Of a stretch of DNA of 64,000 bases, positions 1 through 7,555 are shown one piece after another. The stretch is taken from the NCBI RefSeq assembly GCF_008795955.1, contig NZ_VMHN01000005.1, forward strand, positions 174,812-238,811. Direction: 5' to 3'. The first letter of the stretch is position 1; the number at the start of each line of letters is the position of its first letter. The translations under genes and the position numbers were made by a program. The DNA comes from Marinobacter denitrificans. GTDB taxonomy: Bacteria; Pseudomonadota; Gammaproteobacteria; Pseudomonadales; Oleiphilaceae. The notes beneath the pieces were generated by a model, which did not search any database, was not told where the DNA came from, and saw only the letters and a program-made list of their open reading frames with translations.

Positions 1-371
1 GTCAGGGTGTAGCGGGTTCCCGGTGCAAGCGCCTTGTCCGGCTTTGCCGCAAGCCCCATCTTGTCTTCATCAGTGAACATCACGTCTGTGAGGGTAACCT
101 CGTTCCCGGTGGCATCCCTCAGGATCAGAGAGTCAGGAATGTCGGTCAGCGGTGTGTCGATGGACTTGTTGAAACGCAGGAAGACCGGTGTTGTTGTGGG
201 AACGGTGGACGTGACACCGGGCTGATTGCCGCCCGGGGGCGTACTGTCAGCCGGATAGGTAAATGTCAGCGATCCGGGTGTCGGAGCCCGGGTAACGGTC
301 TGCTCGTCGCCGCTATCCCCGCAGCCTGCGAGTGCTGTGGTGACAATCAATGCAATAGTGGTTTTTTTCAT
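1..371 (-). CDS. Surface lipoprotein, N-terminal part (VolA-like lipase?)
   Basis: Partial gene running off the left edge; about 123 codons are visible. It starts MKKTTIALIV and has a lipobox LAGC with Cys at residue 17, so it is a lipoprotein. A low-complexity Pro/Thr linker follows, then a beta-rich segment (VFLRFNKSID, then LILRDATGNEV and LAPGTRYTL) typical of a bacterial Ig-like domain that precedes a catalytic region. The gene ends 11 bp from the next leftward gene, fadL, so fadL and this gene are probably co-transcribed. In Vibrio the surface lysophospholipase VolA is encoded beside fadL, and that context suggests the same role here. The lipase domain would lie outside the window, so the enzyme call is inference only. 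Confidence 0.65.
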   Translation of the reverse strand, partial: MKKTTIALIVTTALAGCGDSGDEQTVTRAPTPGSLTFTYPADSTPPGGNQPGVTSTVPTTTPVFLRFNKSIDTPLTDIPDSLILRDATGNEVTLTDVMFTDEDKMGLAAKPDKALAPGTRYTL

Positions 372-382
372 GCCGTACCTCT

Positions 383-1723
383 TCAAAATCTCAGCGTAAT
401 TGAGCCGCTGAACACGTGAATATCGCCGTCTGCAGTAACGTCTTCTTCATTGCCATTGAAGTCGACAATGGTGAAGTCACGCTCTTGCAGCATCTGGTAC
501 TGGTAACCGAGGTCCACGCGAACGGGGTAGGCCAGAAGACGGGTCCGATTGTAGGTGGCACTTAAGCCAAGCCCGACAGAAATCTTGTCTGTGTCCAGGT
601 AGTTAATTTCCGGATTTCGGGTGGTTTTCAGAGGGGATTCTTCATAGGCGACGCCGGCACGGAAGGTAAAATTGTCGTTCAGCATGTACTCGCCACCGAG
701 GCGGGGAACCAGGGTGTTGTCAAACTGCATACGGGCAGCGGGGGGAAGGCTGTTCTGATCCTTGATGGTGTCGCTGGTAAATTTATCTTCCAGGCCTGAC
801 CAGTTCTGTTGTTCTACACTGCCGCCAATACGCCAGCCGTCACCTTTATACTGGGTGCCGACGACCCAGATTTCCGGCTGAAAGGAGTCTATCGTGGTAA
901 CCGCAAGCGCAAGCCCCGGATCGGGAATCGTCTGGTCGACAATGACGTTTGCGTCGATACTGGTGGAAGCCGATGATTCTGCCCGGTAAGCAAGGGCCGT
1001 TTCCCAGCCGCTCAACCAACAGCCGCTTTCAGGGCAGAAAGTTTTGCCCCAGTCGATGGAGGTACTGAGAATCGACTTTACAGAGGGTTCGGCATTGACT
1101 GACAGGCGCTCACGTCGTGTCTCACCGGCCAGGTTCGATAACGTATCCAGCTTGGCTGTGGCTTCGAGGGTGACTCTTGCCGAGATTCCGGCGTCAATAC
1201 CTCGCCAGATGTTGGTGGCACCACCGATATTGAGGAACAGGGGTTCCCTGCCATACTCCATGAACTGGCCGCTTTCTGATGTGTTTGAACTGAAGGCCAG
1301 CAGTTCCTTGCCATACTTCTCTACTCCCGCGATGAAGCCAAAGTAAATGGGGTGCTTAAAACGGGTCAAGGAAGAAAGATTTGTTTTCATGCCGATGAGC
1401 ACATGCTGACTCGGTGAGTCGGCGAGTACGTCGCCATCCCGCAGGGGGCCATCCGCTCTCAGTTCCTGTTCTGCATGAAGCAGGCCTAGGGTCAGCTCTC
1501 CCCGGGGATCTTTTGTCAGATAAGCCGGGTTATAGTAAGTGGCAGACACCTGATCGTTGAACATAGACAGGGATTGCGCTGTAGCCACGTCGGCTGCCAT
1601 TACCCCGTAGGTGGTGCCGATGTTGCCCATGCTGGCCTGAGTGGGAAAAGAACCCCCAGCGGACAGAATTGCGATTGCAAGGCAAGAGGTAGGGCCCTTA
1701 GTAAAAAGGGGAGTCTTAGGCAT
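383..1723 (-). CDS. fadL: FadL/OmpP1-family outer-membrane transporter
   Basis: 446 residues with an N-terminal signal region (about residues 1-30, CLAIAILSAGGSF). A mature N-terminus resembling the FadL hatch follows (GVMAADVATAQSLSMFNDQ), then the conserved NPA motif in YYNPAYLT near residue 65. The rest is amphipathic beta-strand, ending in a terminal Phe (SITLRF) as in outer-membrane barrels. The family moves long-chain fatty acids and other hydrophobic compounds, including aromatic hydrocarbons, across the outer membrane. It is first in a leftward pair with the lipoprotein gene and is divergent from the TetR-like gene at 1789, the usual place for its regulator. Substrate cannot be read from the sequence. 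Confidence 0.88.
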   Translation of the reverse strand: MPKTPLFTKGPTSCLAIAILSAGGSFPTQASMGNIGTTYGVMAADVATAQSLSMFNDQVSATYYNPAYLTKDPRGELTLGLLHAEQELRADGPLRDGDVLADSPSQHVLIGMKTNLSSLTRFKHPIYFGFIAGVEKYGKELLAFSSNTSESGQFMEYGREPLFLNIGGATNIWRGIDAGISARVTLEATAKLDTLSNLAGETRRERLSVNAEPSVKSILSTSIDWGKTFCPESGCWLSGWETALAYRAESSASTSIDANVIVDQTIPDPGLALAVTTIDSFQPEIWVVGTQYKGDGWRIGGSVEQQNWSGLEDKFTSDTIKDQNSLPPAARMQFDNTLVPRLGGEYMLNDNFTFRAGVAYEESPLKTTRNPEINYLDTDKISVGLGLSATYNRTRLLAYPVRVDLGYQYQMLQERDFTIVDFNGNEEDVTADGDIHVFSGSITLRF

Positions 1724-1788
1724 TAATATGCTCCGTTTTCTCGTTATTGTTGTCAGTACATCTATACAGCGCTTGTTGAGGCGGTCAG

Positions 1789-2367
1789 ATGCTGTTCAGC
1801 AAAAAAGCTTACTTAAACTGTTTTTTCGGAACATTGGCCCTCTTGACGCCACAGATCGTCTTTAACGTAGCCAGGCTTTTCCGTGAGAAAGGTTTTGAAA
1901 GGACGTCGCTCAAGTACATTGCCGAAGCACTGCTTGTCGAGCTGATGCGCCGGGGAGTCGACCTGGTGACCGCAGAGGTCGAGTCGGCTTACGCCAGCTC
2001 GGATGACCCGTTTGAACGATTGCGCCTTTGTATCAACGCGCATCTGCGAGCCCTGTTGTTAGATTCGGACGCGGTTTACGTGTTGCTGTTTGAATGGCGA
2101 GCGCTGGGCCCGGAGGCTCGCGAGGAAATCATCGAACTGCGTGACCAGTACGAGTCCCTGTGGGCTGAGATCCTCGAAACAATGATTGAACAGGGCGTGG
2201 TCCGGAAGAATGTTGACGGCCGTTTGCTTCGCCTGATCGGCCTTGGGGCGCTCAACTGGGTTGCAACCTGGTTCGACCCGAACGGAGTCCATTCACTCGA
2301 CGCCATTGGTGATTTGATCTGGCAGATCGCTGTGGACGGTGTCATCAATAAAGGAGTCAAGGCATAG
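1789..2367 (+). pseudogene. TetR-family regulator lacking its recognition helix
   Basis: 192 codons are open. The C-terminal two thirds is an ordinary TetR ligand-binding domain (FERLRLCINAHLRAL to the end). The N-terminal DNA-binding domain is broken. After RLFREKGFERTSLKYIAEAL the sequence jumps straight to LVELMRRGVDL, whereas TetR proteins have about 20 residues there that form the turn and recognition helix (pattern GVSKGxLYYHFxSKEEL). The first 25 residues also look unnatural. The next frame reads KSLLKLFFRNIGPLDATDRL up to a stop at 1863, which fits a one-base frameshift near 1860. It probably once regulated the divergent fadL pair. The ligand domain may still be made, but DNA binding looks lost. 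Confidence 0.6.
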
Positions 2368-2397
2368 GGTAAACACTGCCGGAAAATGTCTCGGTAC

Positions 2398-3378
2398 TCA
2401 GAAGTGATACGCAGCCGACACAGTTCCAAAAGAAAGTGCATCTTTATTGCTTTCATCCTGACTGGTCGTCGCTCTGAGTGTGATGGCAATCTGGATTCCA
2501 GGCGAATGCCAGCCAACGCCCACGCCACCCAGACCGACAACAGGACGCTGGTCATAATCGTAGCGCCCTGACTGCTCCTCCAGATAGGAATAGGGTATGA
2601 ATTCCATACCCAAACCAATGAACACGGACCAACCCGAGCCGGGGGCATTCAGTGAGCCCGGCAGGGCGATGGTTGAAGAGGCTCCTGCATAATCCGGGAT
2701 GATATTGGCGGGCAAGTTGGTGCCGATTCGCCAAGACATCCCCAGCTCACCACTGCTGACGAAATTCGACAGCCTGCCACCGGTTACCCAGGCCATCTCC
2801 TGGTGAATCCCACTGCCGATATTATCGCGAAACAACCGCTGGGCATGAAAGGCGTGCACTTCGCCAATGACATCGGTGCCCAGCTGGTTATCCCAGCCAT
2901 TCGGATTGGTGCTGCCGGTCAGTTTGTGGACCCATTTCTGCGTTACTTCGGCGCCGGAATTCGGTCCAACGACGCCCAGACCGATGCCATAGCCGGTCAG
3001 GGATTCTGAACTCCAGCTCCAGAGAGTGATTGAGCCAGAGAGGTAGCCGACGTAAGGCAAGTCTTCATAAATCGGCCCAGATGCTTGTATGTTCTCTGGG
3101 GTGACCATCAGTTGGCTCAAGCTGAAAGTCAAGGCATGAGCGTTGCCCGTGCGACCAATAACGGGCAACCAATCCATCGCGTTCCTGGCGCTTCTGGCCA
3201 GACACACCTCGCAGTTGTTGTTTTCTGCCGAGGCACTCAGATAGGACAATCGACCGCCATTGGTATACCCCTTATCCGAGCCGGTCAGAAGGTCGTTGTC
3301 CCAGGAAATGCTAAAGGCCCCGGAATTGGCCCCGGCAAATTCGGGAACAAGTGCAAACAAAAAAATGATCAACCTCAA
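2398..3378 (-). CDS. lpxR: LpxR-family outer-membrane lipid A deacylase
   Basis: 326 residues with a short signal peptide (about 1-17, ending EFAGA). Family hallmarks are visible: ISWDNDLLTGSDKGYTNG, whose Asn28-Asp29 match the catalytic and calcium-binding Asn-Asp of LpxR, and GPNSGAEVTQKWVHKL with its His, then GWDNQL. The chain ends in SAAYHF, a barrel C-terminus with terminal Phe. LpxR removes the 3'-acyloxyacyl group of lipid A at the cell surface in a Ca-dependent reaction. The gene starts 15 bp after the mipA stop, so it is the last member of a leftward acrR-tolC-mipA-lpxR set. That places outer-membrane remodelling under the same transcript as efflux. The family call is strong; activity is inferred. 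Confidence 0.85.
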   Translation of the reverse strand: MRLIIFLFALVPEFAGANSGAFSISWDNDLLTGSDKGYTNGGRLSYLSASAENNNCEVCLARSARNAMDWLPVIGRTGNAHALTFSLSQLMVTPENIQASGPIYEDLPYVGYLSGSITLWSWSSESLTGYGIGLGVVGPNSGAEVTQKWVHKLTGSTNPNGWDNQLGTDVIGEVHAFHAQRLFRDNIGSGIHQEMAWVTGGRLSNFVSSGELGMSWRIGTNLPANIIPDYAGASSTIALPGSLNAPGSGWSVFIGLGMEFIPYSYLEEQSGRYDYDQRPVVGLGGVGVGWHSPGIQIAITLRATTSQDESNKDALSFGTVSAAYHF

Positions 3379-3393
3379 GAGAGCTTTGTCCCG

Positions 3394-4185
3394 TTAAAAG
3401 CGATAGTTCATCAATAATCCGCCGAAGCCCTGAACATGATCTCCAATATCCGCAACTATCGGACTGTCTTTGGCCTCTCCAGTCAGGTAAGCCACTCCCG
3501 CAAGACCGGTCAGTGACCAATCAGCACTTAGGCGGTAAGTCATGGCGCCGCCAAAACGTATGCGCAGGTAACCTTTATCAACGTCATAGGCGCTCAGCCC
3601 GGAGCGGGCGCTCTCTGCCTCGGATACGCCAAACTTGCTATCCGTCCAGCGCTCACTGCTATAAATGAGGCCCGGACCGGCCGACAAGAAAAGGTTTTCT
3701 GTCAGCGGGGTTCGCCAACTTCCCTTAAGTGTCAACTGATAGCCGTCGACGTCACCGGTCACCGGTGTCTTTACCGACGCGCTGTAATTGAAAGGCCCGT
3801 CCTCCAGGGCAACGCGCAAACCAATGGCAGCCCCACTGTCCACCTTATCTAGGTTGCTCAGGTCATCCTCATTATCACGGCCCCCGACATAGCCGATGTA
3901 GGTCGACAGCGACCATGCGCCATAATTAATAAAGTTCCAGCCGAGGCCATCGCGGATATTCAGATAGAACCGGTCGTCATAACTCAGGTTCAGGTTGGGC
4001 AGGCCTCGGGTTTCATAGTCGTCACTGCCAAGATAGTCCGGCGCATAGAAGGCTCCGGCCCCGATGCTGCCATCCCAGTCCGGGTTGGTCATGGCATTCT
4101 GCCAGTCAGCGGCTGCAAACACGGTGGGGCTGAGCACTACCAATGACAGGGCCATCGCTGTGGGGGCGTATTTGTTTCGTAACAT
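3394..4185 (-). CDS. mipA: MipA/OmpV-family outer-membrane protein
   Basis: 263 residues counted from the Met at 4185. That start is preceded by a GAGGG ribosome site and is followed by a clean signal peptide (MLRNKYAPTAMALSLVVL, then PTVFAAADW). A longer reading frame to 4269 would overlap tolC and has no ribosome site. The mature part shows the family pattern GAGAFYAPDYLGSDDYE at the start and YLTGEAKDSPIVADIG, FGGLLMNYRF at the end. MipA proteins are small outer-membrane barrels or scaffolds. In E. coli MipA bridges MltA and PBP1B, and other members respond to antibiotics and osmotic stress. It lies 13 bp from tolC. A truncated second homologue lies at 26924-27168. Confidence 0.85.
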   Translation of the reverse strand: MLRNKYAPTAMALSLVVLSPTVFAAADWQNAMTNPDWDGSIGAGAFYAPDYLGSDDYETRGLPNLNLSYDDRFYLNIRDGLGWNFINYGAWSLSTYIGYVGGRDNEDDLSNLDKVDSGAAIGLRVALEDGPFNYSASVKTPVTGDVDGYQLTLKGSWRTPLTENLFLSAGPGLIYSSERWTDSKFGVSEAESARSGLSAYDVDKGYLRIRFGGAMTYRLSADWSLTGLAGVAYLTGEAKDSPIVADIGDHVQGFGGLLMNYRF

Positions 4186-4198
4186 AAAGCTAGCACCC

Positions 4199-5608
4199 TC
4201 AGTTTCGGGTTGGATCGTCGATGGTTTCATCGTCCTCGGCCAGAGCTTCGATGCCTGGCGCTGATGCACTGAGCCAGCGGTTCAGATTCATCAAATCCTG
4301 TGGGCTGAGGGTGCCGGCGGACTGTTTCAGGTTAAGAGTGTTGACTACGTAGTCGTAGCGGGCATTGGCATAGTTTTGCAGGGCTTCGTAATAGTCCCGT
4401 TCGGCATCCAGCACTTCGACGATGTTGCGAGTGCCGACTTCGTACCCCGCGCGGGTAGCATCCAGTGCACTGCGGCGCGAGATGATGGTCTGTTCGAGTG
4501 CCGAGGCGGATTCGATATTGGTATTAACCTGACGAAACAGACTGCGGGTGTTGACCCGCACGTCCCGACGAACGGTATTCAGGGCCTGATCGGCCACCGT
4601 GACCAGTGATCGCTGTTGCCGCACTCCGGCCTGTGTTCCGCCGCCGAGGTACAACGGCACGTTTAGTGTCAGACTGATCACGCCCTCAGTGGTCGTTCCA
4701 TTACCAGAGCGGGTGGCGCCGCCGCTGCCTGCGGTGGACCCCGTGCCGCCGGGCCCGAGGCCGTTGATGTCTGTTTCACCGTAAGAGGCGTTCAGGTCCA
4801 GCGTCGGGTAATGCCCCGCCTTGCGGCTTTCAAGGGTGGACTTGCTGGCATCGAGCTCAAGCAGGGCGGTCTGGATTTCCCAATTCTGTCCCAACGCGAT
4901 CTTCTCCCACTCTGTGGGATTCGCGGGCGCGGGTCTGGCCAGAGGGAATTCCTGGCGCAGGTTGTCCAGTTGTTCGGTGTATTCTCCGGTCAAGCGGGCA
5001 AGATCTTCCCGGGCGATGTCCAAGTCACTTTCGGCGGCAATACGCCGGCTTTTGGAATCATCGTAGCTGGCGCGGGCCTCATACACTTCGGTAATGGCGA
5101 TCAGGCCGACATCGAAACGCTCCTGAGCTTGCTCGTACTGTCTGCCTATAGCTGTCTCGGTGGCCTGTGCAGTGGTCAACGCATCTGCCGCCCGCAACAC
5201 ATTGAAGTAACCTTCGGCAACGTCGAGGATCAACTGCTGCTGCGCCAGGTTGTACCGGGCTCGGGCGGCCTCGCTCCGAATCTGGCTGGTTTCAAAATCA
5301 AACCAGGCGTCAGCGCGGAACAGCGGCTGAGTCAGTTCAACGCCGTAGCTGAAAGTTTTGTACGAGTCTCCGCTGGCGTTGTCCGGATCGATATCTGTGT
5401 GCCTGGCATCACCAAACGCATTGAGCCGGGGCAAAAGGTTGGCGCGGCTAACATCAATGCCGGCCTGTTCTGCCTGCAGGGTAGCTCGGGATTCGGCGAT
5501 GCCGGAATCGTAGGTAAGCGCTTTCTCATAGGTTTCGACCAGGTTCATGGCCGGCACGTGCTGGGCTGCAAGCGCCGCCATCAGGCCAGGCAACAGGCGT
5601 TTGTTCAT
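4199..5608 (-). CDS. tolC: TolC-family outer-membrane efflux channel
   Basis: 469 residues with a short signal sequence (MNKRLLPGLMAALAAQHV). Two repeats of the TolC fold are visible: the first with TFSYGVELTQPLFR, the second with GVISLTLNVPLYLGGG. Long helical coiled-coil stretches lie between them, and GYEVGTRNIVEVLDAERDYY near residue 410 is a strong signature. A Gly/Ser/Thr-rich insert near residue 290 probably sits in an extracellular loop. It forms the trimeric exit duct for RND pumps and type I secretion. It overlaps acrR by 4 bp and lies opposite acrAB, so it most likely serves that pump. The HlyD/ABC system at 20.6 kb is another possible client. Confidence 0.92.
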   Translation of the reverse strand: MNKRLLPGLMAALAAQHVPAMNLVETYEKALTYDSGIAESRATLQAEQAGIDVSRANLLPRLNAFGDARHTDIDPDNASGDSYKTFSYGVELTQPLFRADAWFDFETSQIRSEAARARYNLAQQQLILDVAEGYFNVLRAADALTTAQATETAIGRQYEQAQERFDVGLIAITEVYEARASYDDSKSRRIAAESDLDIAREDLARLTGEYTEQLDNLRQEFPLARPAPANPTEWEKIALGQNWEIQTALLELDASKSTLESRKAGHYPTLDLNASYGETDINGLGPGGTGSTAGSGGATRSGNGTTTEGVISLTLNVPLYLGGGTQAGVRQQRSLVTVADQALNTVRRDVRVNTRSLFRQVNTNIESASALEQTIISRRSALDATRAGYEVGTRNIVEVLDAERDYYEALQNYANARYDYVVNTLNLKQSAGTLSPQDLMNLNRWLSASAPGIEALAEDDETIDDPTRN

Positions 5609-6228
5609 GGGGTTTCCTTGTTTGTTTGGAATGGCTCGTTTTCAGGGCAGAGGCCCCGGAACAATGTATCGACCAGGCATTCCGCTTCGGCGCTCAGGTC
5701 GTAGGCGTCAGGATTCCTGAGCCAATCAACGTAGATGCCCAGCATTTGGGTATGCAGCGAACGGGCGGCCTGACTGGCGGTTAGTGATGAATGGGGTGGG
5801 TGATTGCTGAAAAACCGCGTCAGTGTATCAATAGATTCCTGCGTCATTTCATCCTGCAGCCGCAGACCGTGTTCGGATTCCGTGTGGTGAAACAGGATCT
5901 TGTAGACACGGAAGTGGCGTTGATCCTTAACGAGGGTCTGAAGCGCATACACACACAGGTTTCTGAGTGTCCGAAGGTCACCAGTGCGCTCGTCAGCGGC
6001 GTTTTCAGTCATCTCTGCCATCGGCAATCGAACCCGCTCGAGCATGGCCTTGAAAACATCCGATTTGTTCTGGAAGTGCCAGTAAACCGCGCCACGGGTG
6101 ACCTGGGCGGTGCGGGCGATTTCCTCCAGTGAGGCCCGGGCCACGCCCTTGTTGAGAAAGACCTGCTCTGCTGCGTCCAGCAAAGCCTGATAGGTGACTT
6201 CAGCTTCCGCCTTGGTTTTTCTGGCCAT
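5605..6228 (-). CDS. acrR: AcrR-like TetR repressor of the RND pump
   Basis: 207 residues. The N-terminus has an intact TetR DNA-binding domain (residues 10-57: LLDAAEQVFLNKGVARASLE, then VTRGAVYWHFQNKSDVFKAM), identical in pattern to AcrR, TtgR and MexR-type TetR members. The C-terminal ligand pocket follows the AcrR layout. The gene is divergent from acrA, separated by 157 bp that hold an AcrR-type palindrome, and its end overlaps tolC by 4 bp. It therefore most likely represses both its own leftward operon and acrAB, and is released by pump substrates. This TetR has a full recognition helix, unlike the one at 1789. Confidence 0.88.
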   Translation of the reverse strand: MARKTKAEAEVTYQALLDAAEQVFLNKGVARASLEEIARTAQVTRGAVYWHFQNKSDVFKAMLERVRLPMAEMTENAADERTGDLRTLRNLCVYALQTLVKDQRHFRVYKILFHHTESEHGLRLQDEMTQESIDTLTRFFSNHPPHSSLTASQAARSLHTQMLGIYVDWLRNPDAYDLSAEAECLVDTLFRGLCPENEPFQTNKETP

Positions 6229-6315
6229 GGTGAATATCCGTCATTCTGAGTGTAGGCCCCACCGCTAAAGTGCATACGGGTCCGTTTGTCTTGGGCGCCA
6301 TCATGCCAAAGTTTT

Positions 6316-6344
6316 TTGCATACATCCATGAATGTAGGTATTGT
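6316..6344 (+). promoter_or_regulatory. Candidate acrAB promoter with AcrR-type operator
   Basis: A palindrome TACATCCATGAATGTA (6321-6336) lies in the acrR-acrA gap. Its outer half-sites TACAT/ATGTA match the known AcrR operator of E. coli, whose halves are TACAT and ATGTA. It sits between a weak -35 TTGCAT (6316-6321) and a -10 TATTGT (6339-6344) spaced 17 bp, so a bound repressor would cover the promoter. The hexamers are poor matches; the palindrome is the stronger evidence. Confidence 0.6.
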
Positions 6345-6385
6345 CCCATCAATTCTAACAACGTTTACCCAAGGAGACCTCCGTC

Positions 6386-7555
6386 ATGCCGTCGCATGCT
6401 GCCCTACTGTATTCCTCCAGAGCACTACGTCGAACATTATTGCTTTCTGTGCTTGTGGCCGGTCTGGCTGCCTGCAGCGGTGACAATAATCAAAACGCTG
6501 GGGAGGGTAGTGGCAGGCCAGCCCCGGAGGTCATCGTGGAAACGGCTGAAACAACCGACGTGACAGTGCGCCAGGACTATGCCGGTCGGGCTCGCGGGGC
6601 TCGTGAAGTAGAAGTTCGCGCCCGGATTCAGGGCATCCTCGAGGAGCGCCTGTATCGCGAAGGCCAGATTGTCAGTGAGGGTGACTCTCTGTTCCGCATT
6701 GACCCCAAGCCTTCGGAAGCCGCCCTGCAGGGAGCAAAGGCTCAACGCCAGGTGGCTGAAGCGGATCTCCGCCAGGCTGAGCGGGAATGGAATCGCATAT
6801 CCTCATTGTACGAGCGTAATGCGGTCAGTGAACGGGATCGTGACTCCGCCCGTTCTGCCCTGGAACTGGCCCAGGCCAATCTGGCTGTTGCCGAGGCGGG
6901 CGTTACGGTAGCTGAACTGAATTTGGGCTATACCGACGTCAGGGCTCCGGTCAATGGCGTGACCAGCCTTGAAGACCTGCCTGAAGGGAGCCTGATTGAA
7001 CAGGGCACGCTGCTGACCACCCTCGTGCAACAGAATCCGGTGCATGTTCGGTTTGCGCTGCCGGAGAACGATGCTGCAATACAGCGTGCCGCCCGTGAAG
7101 CAATGACGGATTCGGCCAGCGCTAAAGACATGGACGCCACGCTGATCATGACGAACGGGAAGGCGTATGATCGCACCGGCAAGGTGGATTTTACTGCCTC
7201 CACCCTGGACCCTCGCACGGGTACCGTGTCCGCCCGGGCTGTTTTCCCCAACCCTGACAACGAGATTATCCCCGGGCAGTTTGTGCGCGTAAGAGTGCAG
7301 CTCCGGAGCCTGGAAGGTGTTGTTACGGTGCCGGAAAAAGCGGTGACCGAAGGTGCGGACGGGGCGCAGGTTTTCGTGGTTGATGATGACAGCGTTGCCC
7401 GTGCACGCCCTGTCAGTCTCGGGCCGGTTGTGGATGGGCGTCAGGTCATACTGGAAGGCCTGAAAGCCGGTGAAGCCTTCATTACCAGTGGCCTGGTCAA
7501 TCTCAGGGGTGGGGCTGAAGTAAGCGTCAGGGATGAGAGCGAGGAGCCCAAGTAA
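6386..7555 (+). CDS. acrA: RND periplasmic adaptor lipoprotein (AcrA/MexA type)
   Basis: 389 residues. The start at 6386 follows an AAGGAG site at 6371-6376. A lipobox LAAC at about residues 28-31 makes it an inner-membrane-anchored lipoprotein like AcrA. The order is: lipoyl half ([20 protein letters not shown]), helical hairpin (about 110-175, [20 protein letters not shown]), second lipoyl half ([17 protein letters not shown]), beta-barrel and membrane-proximal domains ([20 protein letters not shown]). It links the AcrB homologue to TolC. Its stop overlaps the first base of acrB, so the two are translationally coupled. Substrates are unknown. Confidence 0.93.
   Translation: MPSHAALLYSSRALRRTLLLSVLVAGLAACSGDNNQNAGEGSGRPAPEVIVETAETTDVTVRQDYAGRARGAREVEVRARIQGILEERLYREGQIVSEGDSLFRIDPKPSEAALQGAKAQRQVAEADLRQAEREWNRISSLYERNAVSERDRDSARSALELAQANLAVAEAGVTVAELNLGYTDVRAPVNGVTSLEDLPEGSLIEQGTLLTTLVQQNPVHVRFALPENDAAIQRAAREAMTDSASAKDMDATLIMTNGKAYDRTGKVDFTASTLDPRTGTVSARAVFPNPDNEIIPGQFVRVRVQLRSLEGVVTVPEKAVTEGADGAQVFVVDDDSVARARPVSLGPVVDGRQVILEGLKAGEAFITSGLVNLRGGAEVSVRDESEEPK

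Noticed and set aside
34..225. Plus-strand open frame at the left edge
   Set aside because: It lies opposite the lipoprotein gene, which has a lipobox and a natural domain; the plus-strand product has no recognisable features.
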